The notes beneath the pieces are model-generated. The model saw only the letters and a program-made list of their open reading frames with translations, was not told the DNA's origin and did no database searches. Below, piece by piece: positions 15,853 through 23,067 of a DNA stretch of 44,700 bases. Location: positions 1 through 44,700 of the forward strand of contig CAMFGW010000025.1 in assembly GCA_945952025.1 (NCBI GenBank), read 5' to 3'. The position numbers and the translations under genes were made by a program. Source of the DNA: an uncultured Paracoccaceae bacterium (GTDB lineage Bacteria; Pseudomonadota; Alphaproteobacteria; Rhodobacterales; Rhodobacteraceae). Position 1 is the stretch's first letter; the number at the start of each line of letters is the position of its first letter.

Positions 15853-16914
15853 TCAGGCTTCGGGCTGGTGGAATTCGCCCCGGTAGGGACGGGCGGTCGG
15901 CGGCAGGGTGCGCAGGATGAAGTAATCCTCATGGCGGAACTGGCGCAACAGGGCGGGCATCATCTCGCGGTAGGCCGCCAGGATCGAGGGGCTGGCGGGC
16001 GGCAGGTCGTCGCCGATGCGGGCGTGCAGGTCGGGCAGGCGGTGGTAGGGGACCATGGGGAACATATGGTGTTCGACGTGGTAGTTCATGTTCCAGTAGA
16101 TGAAGCTGCTGACCGGGTTCATCAGGACGGTGCGCGAGTTCAGCCGGTGGTCGGTCACGTTGTCGGCAAGCCCGCCGTGCTGCAGAAGCCCGGTCATCAC
16201 ATGGTGCCAGGCGCCGTAGAGCCGGGGCAGGCCGATGGCTATCAAGGGCAGGACTGATCCGGTGGCGATGGCGGCAAGGATCGTCGCGGCATAGATCGCG
16301 ACCCAGATGCGTGCGGTGCGGATGACCTTCGGCTGTTCGCTTTCGGGAATGAAGCTCGCCTCTTCGGGGGCGAGCCGGCCAGAGGCGTTCAGGATCATGC
16401 GCCTCCAGCCTGCGAGCGCATCGGGCAGGCCGATGATGTTCAGCGCCACCCGCGCGGCCGCAGGGGGGCGCATCAGCGCGATTTCCGGGTCGCGGCCGAC
16501 GATCACCGTGTCGGTATGGTGGCGGGCGTGGCTCCAGCGCCAGGTGACGGGGTTGCGCACGATCATGAAGCTGGCGATCTGGTAGACCGCGTTGTTCATC
16601 CAGGGCGTGCGGAAGGCCGTGCCGTGGCCGCATTCGTGCCAGCGCGAATCGGAGGCAGAGCCGTAAAGGACCCCGTAAGCCAGCCAGAAGGGCGCCGAGA
16701 CCCAGGAGGGCCAGAGCCAGATGCCGAAGCCCAGGCACAGGGCCATGACCCCGTAAAGCAGGATCGTGTCGCGGATCGCCGGGCCGTCGGTGCGGGTCAT
16801 CAGTTCCTTCATCTCTTTTCGCGGCACGTCGGAATGATACCAGTCGGCCGCAGCCAGGCCGGATTCGACGGCGCGGGCGGCATCGGGGCCAAGCAGGCTG
16901 TAATCGCGGGGCAT
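15853..16914 (-). CDS. mocD: Fatty-acid-desaturase-like di-iron hydroxylase, MocD type
   Basis: Integral membrane oxygenase of 353 residues. The three histidine clusters that bind the di-iron centre are visible: HECGH (93-97), HARHH (129-133) and HVEHH (279-283), with an extra His in LLQHGG (246). Hydrophobic spans flank them. The adjacent Rieske gene indicates a hydroxylase using that ferredoxin. Divergence from the LacI regulator of an inositol operon points to a MocD-type role, oxidising or demethylating a substituted inositol, rather than lipid desaturation. A plain lipid desaturase cannot be excluded from sequence alone. The ATG is at 16914; the gap to 17091 carries candidate operators. 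Confidence 0.8.
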   Translation of the reverse strand: MPRDYSLLGPDAARAVESGLAAADWYHSDVPRKEMKELMTRTDGPAIRDTILLYGVMALCLGFGIWLWPSWVSAPFWLAYGVLYGSASDSRWHECGHGTAFRTPWMNNAVYQIASFMIVRNPVTWRWSHARHHTDTVIVGRDPEIALMRPPAAARVALNIIGLPDALAGWRRMILNASGRLAPEEASFIPESEQPKVIRTARIWVAIYAATILAAIATGSVLPLIAIGLPRLYGAWHHVMTGLLQHGGLADNVTDHRLNSRTVLMNPVSSFIYWNMNYHVEHHMFPMVPYHRLPDLHARIGDDLPPASPSILAAYREMMPALLRQFRHEDYFILRTLPPTARPYRGEFHQPEA

Positions 16915-17004
16915 CGCGGGCTCTCTCTGGTCAGCGGGGCAGGGGATGGGCCGAAGGATAGGGCGCGGGGCGGCCCGCTGCCTACCGGGTGGGCTGGCGG
17001 GGGC

Positions 17005-17033
17005 TTGTCAATCCATCAAATTCCATCAAACAT
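17005..17033 (+). promoter_or_regulatory. Possible promoter of the LacI regulator
   Basis: TTGTCA (17005-17010) is followed by 17 bases and AAACAT (17028-17033). On the opposite strand 17005-17010 reads TGACAA, so a minus-strand TTGACA covers 17006-17011, usable as a -35 for the divergent hydroxylase operon. The -10 elements are weak. Repressor half-sites overlap this stretch. Confidence 0.3.
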
Positions 17034-17054
17034 GGGGTGGAAACTGATGGAATT
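17012..17054. promoter_or_regulatory. Operator cluster for the LacI regulator
   Basis: TCCATCAAA occurs twice as a direct repeat 10 bp apart (17012-17020 and 17022-17030). An inverted copy gives a perfect 10-bp dyad, AATTCCATCA (17019-17028) with TGATGGAATT (17045-17054). The cluster lies between the divergent hydroxylase and LacI genes. A related dyad lies before iolI at 18123. Binding by the adjacent LacI protein is inferred. Confidence 0.55.
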
Positions 17055-17090
17055 GCCCGCAATCCGGGCAAAGGTCTGACGGAGGCGCGC

Positions 17091-18122
17091 ATGGCCAGAC
17101 GACCGACGATCGACGATCTGGCTGTTGCGGCGGGGGTCAGCGTGGCGACCGTCGACCGGGTGCTGAACGGGCGGCCGAATGTGCGCGAGGGGACGGCGCG
17201 GCGGGTCTACGAGGCGGCGCAGGCCATCGGCTACCATGCCGCCGGGCTGATCGGCCAGCGCCTGCCGGGCGGCCTGCCGGTCCTTCGGCTGGGGTTCGTC
17301 CTGCACAAGGAAAAGCAGGCCTTCTACCAGAATTTCGCCGCCGAGATCCGTGCCGCCGTCCGCGCGCTGCCCGGCGTCCGAGCCGAGGCGCGGGTAGATT
17401 TCGTGCCATCGCAGTCGCCCGCCGACTTCACGCGCGCCTTGCGCGCCATGTCCGGCTGGGCCGGGGCGGTGGCCGCGAGCTGCGTCACCCACCACGAGAT
17501 CACCGAGGCGGTGAGCGAGCTGAAGGCGGCCGGCATCCCGACCTTCGCCCTTCTGAACGATTTCGCGCAAGGGATCCGCCAGCATTATGTGGGGCTGAAC
17601 AATATCCGCGTCGGGCGCATCGCGGCGGCGATGCTGGGGACGGCGGTGCATCGGCCGGGCAAGCTTGCGGTCTTCGTCGGCGGCTACCGCTGGCACGGGC
17701 ATGAGCTGCGCGAGACGGGCTTTCGCAGCTACATCCGCGAGATGGCGCCGCAGTTCACCGTGCTTGATACGCTGGTGAACCTGGAAACTCGGCAACTGAC
17801 CTACGAGGCGACGCTCGACCTGCTGCAACGCCACCCGGATCTGGCCGGGATCTACCTGGCGGGCGGCGGGATGGAGGGGGCGATTGCCGCGCTCCGCGAG
17901 GCGCGGGGGCCCGGAGAGGTGGCGCTGGTCGTCAATGAGCTGACGCCCGAAAGCCGCGCGGCACTTCAGGACCGCTATGTGGTCCTGGTGATCTCGACGC
18001 CCCTCGCCGCGCTCTGCCGCGACCTGACGGTCCTGATGCGCGACACGGTCCTGAAGGGCGCGTCCGACGTGCCGGGGCAGCTTTTCCTGACGCCGGACAT
18101 CTACATCGCCGAAACGGTGTGA
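17091..18122 (+). CDS. LacI-family transcriptional regulator of the inositol cluster
   Basis: Repressor of 343 residues. The LacI helix-turn-helix and hinge are at the N-terminus: PTIDDLAVAAGVSVATVDRV at about 4-23, then VLNGRPNVREGT. A periplasmic-binding-like effector domain follows. DRVLNG in place of the common SRVLNG and the SASCVTHHEI-type region resemble sugar/inositol-responsive members. The ATG at 17091 has GGAGG 6 bases upstream, and an in-frame upstream extension to 16989 runs through the operator region and is not credible. It diverges from mocD and is followed at 170 bp by iolI. Its sites probably flank its own gene. The inducer is likely an inositol derivative (inference). Confidence 0.92.
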   Translation: MARRPTIDDLAVAAGVSVATVDRVLNGRPNVREGTARRVYEAAQAIGYHAAGLIGQRLPGGLPVLRLGFVLHKEKQAFYQNFAAEIRAAVRALPGVRAEARVDFVPSQSPADFTRALRAMSGWAGAVAASCVTHHEITEAVSELKAAGIPTFALLNDFAQGIRQHYVGLNNIRVGRIAAAMLGTAVHRPGKLAVFVGGYRWHGHELRETGFRSYIREMAPQFTVLDTLVNLETRQLTYEATLDLLQRHPDLAGIYLAGGGMEGAIAALREARGPGEVALVVNELTPESRAALQDRYVVLVISTPLAALCRDLTVLMRDTVLKGASDVPGQLFLTPDIYIAETV

Positions 18123-18140
18123 TTGATGGAAAGCCTTCAA
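18123..18140. promoter_or_regulatory. Operator-like dyad before iolI
   Basis: TTGATGGAAAGCCTTCAA is an imperfect 18-bp palindrome (TTGATGG against TTGAAGG on the other strand). It carries the inverted TTCCATCAA motif also found before the LacI gene. It begins one base after the LacI stop codon. The remaining 150 bp to iolI show no clear -35/-10 pair. Confidence 0.45.
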
Positions 18141-18292
18141 TCGCCGCTCGGCCGGTTCCTGCCGTCTTTGAGGGAATCGTGGGGCGGGGCGTTGACGGGG
18201 GGCGGCGCGGCGCTTCAGTCTTGAGGGGTTGCCGCGCGAAGGGTGCCCGTCCGGGCCAGCCCCGACCGGCCAAGCCAAGCGCCGGGGAACCG

Positions 18293-19111
18293 ATGGTCGC
18301 CTTCGCCCTCAACCACATGACGGTTGCCCGTGCGCCCTTCGCGGCCCTTCTCGACATGGCGGCTACGCTCGGCATGGTCGGCGTCGAATGCCGCAACGAC
18401 CTGCCGCAGCCCCTTTTCGACGGGCTGGCGCCCGAGGCGGCGCGCGAGCGGCTGGCAGCGAAGGGGCTCAGGCTTCTGGCGCTGGCCGAGGTCAAGCGCT
18501 TCAACGACTGGTCGGCCGACAAGGCCGCCGAAGCGCTTTCGCTGATGAAGATCGCGCTGGCGGCGGGGGCCGAGGCGGTGAGCCTGATCCCCCGGAACGA
18601 CAACCAGGGCATGGGCAACGGCGAGCGGCAGGCGAACCTGCGGGTGGCGCTGCGCGAGTTGAAGCCCATGCTCGAGGACCACGGGCTGGTCGGGCTGGTC
18701 GAGCCCCTGGGCTTTGCGACCTGCCCCATGCGCGAAAAGTCAGAGGCGGTCGAGGCGATCGAGGCCTTGGGCGCGAAGGGCCGCTTCCGGCTGGTCCATG
18801 ACACGTTCCATCACTTCCTGGCCGGCGGCGGGCCGATTATTGCAGACCATACCGGCCTTGTGCATATCTCGGGCGTGATCGAGCCGGCGATTGCGGCCCA
18901 CCAGATGACCGACGCGCACCGGCTTCTGGTCGACGGCCGCGACCGGCTTGGCAACCTTGACCAGATCGCGGCCCTGCGCGCGGCGGGCTACGGCGGCCCG
19001 CTGTCGTTCGAGGCTTTCGCGCCCGAAACCCATGCCGCACCCGACCCGGTCGCGGCACTCGCCGCCTCGATGCAGGCCATCCAGTCCGCCTTGGCGCGGG
19101 CGGCGGCCTGA
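18293..19111 (+). CDS. iolI: TIM-barrel sugar isomerase, IolI/MocC-like
   Basis: Probable 2-keto-myo-inositol (inosose) isomerase of the xylose-isomerase-like TIM-barrel superfamily, 272 residues. Four expected metal ligands can be placed: Glu137 (LVEPLGF), Asp170 (HDTFHHF), His191 (VHISG) and Glu240 (SFEAFAP). These match the IolI pattern. The ATG at 18293 is chosen because the in-frame extension to 18119 is non-family sequence overlapping the operator. GGGGAA precedes it. It is the first enzyme gene after the LacI repressor, and a terminator-like hairpin separates it from the importer. The rhizopine gene product MocC is an alternative family name; the exact reaction is not provable here. 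Confidence 0.8.
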   Translation: MVAFALNHMTVARAPFAALLDMAATLGMVGVECRNDLPQPLFDGLAPEAARERLAAKGLRLLALAEVKRFNDWSADKAAEALSLMKIALAAGAEAVSLIPRNDNQGMGNGERQANLRVALRELKPMLEDHGLVGLVEPLGFATCPMREKSEAVEAIEALGAKGRFRLVHDTFHHFLAGGGPIIADHTGLVHISGVIEPAIAAHQMTDAHRLLVDGRDRLGNLDQIAALRAAGYGGPLSFEAFAPETHAAPDPVAALAASMQAIQSALARAAA

Positions 19112-19132
19112 CGGGCAGCCCGACAGAGATCG

Positions 19133-19159
19133 CCCCCCGCCACAAGCCGGGGGCCTTTT
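19133..19159 (+). terminator. Intergenic hairpin with T-run after iolI
   Basis: CCCCCG (19134-19139) and CGGGGG (19148-19153) form a 6-bp stem with an 8-base loop, followed by CC and TTTT (19156-19159). It lies 22 bp after iolI and 47 bp before the binding-protein gene. A 12-bp palindrome TTTTCCGGAAAA (19156-19167) overlaps its tail. Confidence 0.45.
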
Positions 19160-19206
19160 CCGGAAAAAAACAGGGCGCGCCGGACGCCCGATGGGAGGAG
19201 TAACAG

Positions 19207-20148
19207 ATGAAGACGTTTCTGATTGCGGGCTTTGCGGCCCTGATGGGCACCTCGGCGCTGGCGGATGATATCGGCGTGTCGATGGCCAAGTTCGACGACA
19301 ACTTCCTGACCGTGCTGAGGAACGGCATGATCGAGAAGGCCAAGGGCATGGAGGGCGTGAACCTGCAGGTCGAGGACGCGCAGAATGACGTGGCCAAGCA
19401 GCTGGATCAGATCAACAATTTCATCGCTTCGGGCGTGAAGGCGATCATCGTGAACCCGGTCGACACCTCGGCCACGCAGGCCATGTCGGACGCGGCCGCC
19501 AAGGCGAACATCCCGCTGGTCTATGTCAACCGCCAGCCGATCAACGTCGACACGCTGCCCGACAACCAGGCCTTCGTCGCCTCGAACGAGCAGGAATCGG
19601 GCACGCTCGAAACCAAGGAGGTCTGCAAGCTTCTGAAGGATGCGGGCAAGACCGAGGCCAGCGCCTATGTCATCATGGGCGAGCTGTCGAACCAGGCGGC
19701 CGTCCAGCGCACGCAGGACATCATGGACGTGATCGGCGGGCCGGACTGCGGCGTGAAGATCAACATCCTCGACAAGCAGACCTCGAACTGGAACCGGGAC
19801 GAGGCGCAGAACCTGATGACCAACTGGCTGTCGACCGGCACCAAGTTCGATGCGGTCATCGCCAACAATGACGAAAGCGCCATCGGCGCCATCCAGGCGA
19901 TGAAGGCCGCCGGGACCGACATGAAGGCGGTCGTCGTCGGCGGCATCGACGCCACGCAGGACGCGCTTGCGGCCATGCAGGCAGGCGATCTGGACGTGAC
20001 CGTCTTCCAGGATGCGGCGGGGCAGGGGGCCGGTGCGCTCGACGCCGCGCTGAAGCTCGCCAAGGGCGAGAAGGTCGACCACAAGGTCTACATTCCGTTC
20101 CAGCTGGTGACACCCGCGAACGTCGCAGACTTCCTGAAGAAGAACTGA
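19207..20148 (+). CDS. mocB: Sugar ABC substrate-binding protein, inositol/rhizopine type
   Basis: Periplasmic receptor of 313 residues in the ribose/galactose-binding (type 1) fold. The signal peptide ends near SALA (residue 20). DDIGVSMAKFDDNFLTVLRNGM opens the mature protein. QLDQINNFIASGVKAIIVNPVD and VVVGGIDATQDALAAMQAGDLDVTVFQDA are the canonical ligand-cleft segments. It resembles IbpA/MocB inositol and rhizopine receptors, and the whole iol set downstream supports this. GGAGGAG lies 9 bases before the ATG. A strong terminator-like hairpin follows, which would raise receptor mRNA over the permease. It could bind myo-inositol, scyllo-inositol or a methylated or aminated derivative. Confidence 0.88.
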   Translation: MKTFLIAGFAALMGTSALADDIGVSMAKFDDNFLTVLRNGMIEKAKGMEGVNLQVEDAQNDVAKQLDQINNFIASGVKAIIVNPVDTSATQAMSDAAAKANIPLVYVNRQPINVDTLPDNQAFVASNEQESGTLETKEVCKLLKDAGKTEASAYVIMGELSNQAAVQRTQDIMDVIGGPDCGVKINILDKQTSNWNRDEAQNLMTNWLSTGTKFDAVIANNDESAIGAIQAMKAAGTDMKAVVVGGIDATQDALAAMQAGDLDVTVFQDAAGQGAGALDAALKLAKGEKVDHKVYIPFQLVTPANVADFLKKN

Positions 20149-20168
20149 GCGGGGACTTGTGAGCGGCG

Positions 20169-20201
20169 GGCGGTCCGGCCACAGGTCCGGGCCGCCTTTT
20201 T
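20169..20201 (+). terminator. Intrinsic terminator/attenuator after the binding-protein gene
   Basis: GGCGGTCCGG (20169-20178) pairs with CCGGGCCGCC (20187-20196), 10 bp with one U-G pair and an 8-base loop. It is followed at once by TTTTT (20197-20201). It sits inside the importer operon, 20 bp after the receptor stop and 20 bp before the permease start. Partial termination would explain high receptor to low permease stoichiometry. Confidence 0.7.
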
Positions 20202-20221
20202 CGAGCCCCGGGGGAACAGAC

Positions 20222-21271
20222 ATGTCAGAGGCGATTTCGACGGGCGGCGCGCTCGAACGGCAGGCGCGCAGGCCCAGGGCGGCCGAGTGGAACGTCCTGA
20301 TGGCGCTTGTCGGCATCACGGCGATCTTCGAGGTGCTGGGCTGGATCCTGTACGGCCAGAGCTTCGTCTGGAACGCCCAGCGGCTTTACATCATCATCCT
20401 TCAGGTCTCGATCGTCGGCATCATCGCCGTCGGCGTGACGCAGGTCATCCTGACCGGCGGGATCGACCTGTCGTCGGGCTCGATCGTGGGCGCAACCGCG
20501 ATGATCGCCATGTCCTTCGCCCAGGCGGGGATGAGGAACGGGCAGGACTTCACCCAGGCCGTCTTCTGGGCCGAGGGCTGGGTCGACCTGCCGGTGATCG
20601 TGCCGCTGGTCGTCGCCCTTGCCTGCGGGCTTCTGGCCGGCGTCGTCAACGGGGCGCTCATCGCCTATACGAAGATCCCGCCCTTCATCGCCACGCTCGG
20701 CATGATGGTGTCGGCTAGGGGCGTGGCGAACTGGTGGACCAAGGGCCAGCCGGTGTCGAACCCGACCGAGGCCTATACCTTCTTCGGCAACGGGTTGAGA
20801 GGCTTCATGCCGGTCGTGACCTTCCTTGTGCTGGCGGCCCTTTTCCAGTTGGCGCTGACCTATACGAAATACGGCAAGCACACCTACGCCATCGGCTCGA
20901 ACGCCGAAGCCGCGCGGATTTCCGGCATCAACGTCGAGCGCCATCTGGTCCTGGTCTATGCCATCGCCGGGGTGCTCGCGGCCATCGCGGCGGTCGTCGT
21001 GACGTCAAAAAACCTCACGGCGCAGGCGTCGATGGGGGTGATGTACGAACTCGACGCCATCGCCATGGCCGTCATCGGCGGCATCAGCCTGTCAGGCGGG
21101 CGCGGCTCGATCATCGGCACCGTGCTGGGCGCGCTGATCTTCGGCGTCATAATCTCTGGCTTCACGTTCCTGAAGATCGACGCCTTCTACCAGCAGATGA
21201 TCAAGGGCGTCATCATCGTCGGCGCCGTGATCCTGGACCAGGCGCGGCAACGCAAGCGCGGAAGGGGATAG
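20222..21271 (+). CDS. Sugar ABC permease, RbsC/inositol type
   Basis: Inner-membrane permease of 349 residues in the CUT2 (ribose-like) family, with about eight to ten spans. VGVTQVILTGGIDLSSGSIVGATAM (about residues 75-99) is the diagnostic RbsC block. GSNAEAARISGINVERHL (about 223-240) is the loop that contacts the ATPase. The ATG at 20222 follows GGGGGAA; a GTG at 20159 would translate through the terminator and is rejected. It precedes its ATPase by 2 bp. Confidence 0.92.
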   Translation: MSEAISTGGALERQARRPRAAEWNVLMALVGITAIFEVLGWILYGQSFVWNAQRLYIIILQVSIVGIIAVGVTQVILTGGIDLSSGSIVGATAMIAMSFAQAGMRNGQDFTQAVFWAEGWVDLPVIVPLVVALACGLLAGVVNGALIAYTKIPPFIATLGMMVSARGVANWWTKGQPVSNPTEAYTFFGNGLRGFMPVVTFLVLAALFQLALTYTKYGKHTYAIGSNAEAARISGINVERHLVLVYAIAGVLAAIAAVVVTSKNLTAQASMGVMYELDAIAMAVIGGISLSGGRGSIIGTVLGALIFGVIISGFTFLKIDAFYQQMIKGVIIVGAVILDQARQRKRGRG

Positions 21272-21273
21272 AG

Positions 21274-22038
21274 ATGACCGACATCGTCCTTGAAACACGC
21301 GGCCTGTCGAAGAACTACGGCGGGGTCCATGCGCTGATCGACGCCAACTTCGCCCTGAGGCAGGGCGAGCATGTGGCCATCGTCGGCGACAATGGCGCGG
21401 GCAAGTCGACCTTCGTGCGCCAGATCACCGCAGTCGAGAAGCATACGGCGGGCGAGATCCATTTCGGCGGACGCGCCGTCGAATTCGCCGATCCGCTCGA
21501 GGCGCGCGAGGCGGGGATCGAGACGGTGTTCCAGAACCTCGCGCTGGCCGACGATCTGGACGTGCCGTCGAACCTTTACCTCGGGCGGGAAATCATCCGG
21601 CTGAACCTCGGCCCCTTTTCGATCCTCGACCGCCGCGCCATGCGGGCCCGCACGGTCGAGGCGCTGCGCACGACCGGCGTCAAGATCCCCGACGTGACCA
21701 ACGCGATCCGCAACATGTCGGGCGGCCAGCGCCAGTGCGTCGCCATCGCCCGCGCAGCCGCTTTCGCCTCGAAGCTCATCATCATGGACGAGCCGACGGC
21801 GGCGCTGGGAGTTCAGGAAACCGCGCAGGTCGAAAACATCATCCGCGGCCTGAAAGAGCGCGGCGTGCCCCTGATCCTCATCAGCCACAACCTGCGCCAG
21901 GTCTTCGACCTGGTCGACCGGATCGTCGTCTTCCGGCGCGGCCGCATCGCCGCCTCGCTGAACCGGGACGAGACGGACGGCAACGATATTGTCAGCTACA
22001 TCACCGGCGTGAAGGGCCAGAGCGATGCCTTCGCCTGA
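21274..22038 (+). CDS. Single-domain sugar ABC ATPase
   Basis: ATPase of 254 residues with one nucleotide-binding domain: Walker A GDNGAGKST (about 37-45), signature MSGGQRQ (about 148-154), Walker B LIIMDEPTAALG, and the switch His in LISHNL. Most CUT2 importers use a fused double-domain ATPase of about 500 residues. This short form resembles the FrcA type and must act as a homodimer. It begins 2 bp after the permease. Substrate is given by the MocB-like receptor and the downstream iol genes. Confidence 0.92.
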   Translation: MTDIVLETRGLSKNYGGVHALIDANFALRQGEHVAIVGDNGAGKSTFVRQITAVEKHTAGEIHFGGRAVEFADPLEAREAGIETVFQNLALADDLDVPSNLYLGREIIRLNLGPFSILDRRAMRARTVEALRTTGVKIPDVTNAIRNMSGGQRQCVAIARAAAFASKLIIMDEPTAALGVQETAQVENIIRGLKERGVPLILISHNLRQVFDLVDRIVVFRRGRIAASLNRDETDGNDIVSYITGVKGQSDAFA

Positions 22039-22059
22039 CGCCGGATCAAGGAGACGGAA

Positions 22060-23067
22060 ATGACGGTCAGATTCGGACTTCTGGGCGCGGGGCGCATCGG
22101 CCGCGTCCATGCGCGTGCCATCGGCGCGGACCCGCGCGCGCGGCTCGTGGCCGTCGCGGATGCCATGCCCGAAGCGGCGGCAGAGGTCGCGAAGGCCTAC
22201 GGGGCCGAGGTGCGCAGGATCGAGGCGATCGAGGCGGCAGGCGACATCGACGCCGTCGTCATCTGCACGCCGACGACCACGCACGCCGACCTGATCGAAC
22301 GCTTCGCCCGCGCGGGCAAGGCGGTCTTCTGCGAAAAGCCGATCGACCTGTCGCTGCCGCGCGTCCGCGACTGCCTGAAGGTGGTCGAGGGCGCCAAGGC
22401 CAAGCTGATGGTCGGCTTCAACCGCCGCTTCGACCCCCATTTCCGCGCGGTCCGGCAGGCCATCGACGAGGGCCGCATCGGCAAGGTCGAGATGGTCACC
22501 ATCACCTCGCGCGACCCCGGTCCGCCGCCCCTGAGCTACATCGCCACCTCGGGCGGCATCTTCCGCGACATGACGATCCACGATTTCGACATGGCGCGTT
22601 TCCTTCTGGGCGAAGAGGTCGAGACGGTGCAGGCCTCGGCCTCGGTCCTTGTCGATCCGGCTATCGGCAAGGCGGGGGATTACGATTCCGTTTCGGTCAT
22701 CCTGACCACTCCGTCGGGGCGGCAGGCCGTGATTTCCAACTCGCGGCGCGCCTCCTACGGCTATGACCAGCGGATCGAGGTGCATGGCGAAAAGGGGGCC
22801 GTGACGGCCGAAAACCAGCGGCCGGTGTCGATCGAGGTCGCGACCGCGGGCGGCTACACTCGCCCGCCTTTGCACGACTTCTTCATGACGCGCTATGTCG
22901 ATGCCTATGCCGCCGAAATCGCCGCCTTCGTCGCTGGTGTTGCGGATGGCGCGCCGCTGACGCCCTCGGGTGCCGACGGGCTCGCGGCGCTGGCGCTGGC
23001 TGAAGCCGCACTTGCGTCCGTGGAAAGCGGGCGGGCGGTAAGGGTCGCGGATATTCTCGCCCGATGA
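22060..23067 (+). CDS. iolG: Inositol 2-dehydrogenase (Gfo/Idh/MocA family)
   Basis: NAD-dependent oxidation of myo-inositol to scyllo-inosose, the first step of catabolism. It has 335 residues with an N-terminal Rossmann fold (GLLGAGRIGRVHARAI, about 6-21). The CEKPI motif gives Lys93, and GGIFRDMTIHDFDMARF gives Asp170 and His174, with the K/D/H spacing of known inositol dehydrogenases. It starts 21 bp after the ATPase, with AAGGAGA upstream, and its stop overlaps the iolC start. MocA of rhizopine catabolism is in the same family, so an amino- or methyl-inositol dehydrogenase is possible. Confidence 0.9.
   Translation: MTVRFGLLGAGRIGRVHARAIGADPRARLVAVADAMPEAAAEVAKAYGAEVRRIEAIEAAGDIDAVVICTPTTTHADLIERFARAGKAVFCEKPIDLSLPRVRDCLKVVEGAKAKLMVGFNRRFDPHFRAVRQAIDEGRIGKVEMVTITSRDPGPPPLSYIATSGGIFRDMTIHDFDMARFLLGEEVETVQASASVLVDPAIGKAGDYDSVSVILTTPSGRQAVISNSRRASYGYDQRIEVHGEKGAVTAENQRPVSIEVATAGGYTRPPLHDFFMTRYVDAYAAEIAAFVAGVADGAPLTPSGADGLAALALAEAALASVESGRAVRVADILAR

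Noticed and set aside
20159-20221. N-terminal extension of the sugar permease from a GTG at 20159
   Set aside because: It would run through a strong terminator hairpin. The ATG at 20222 has a good ribosome site and fits family length.
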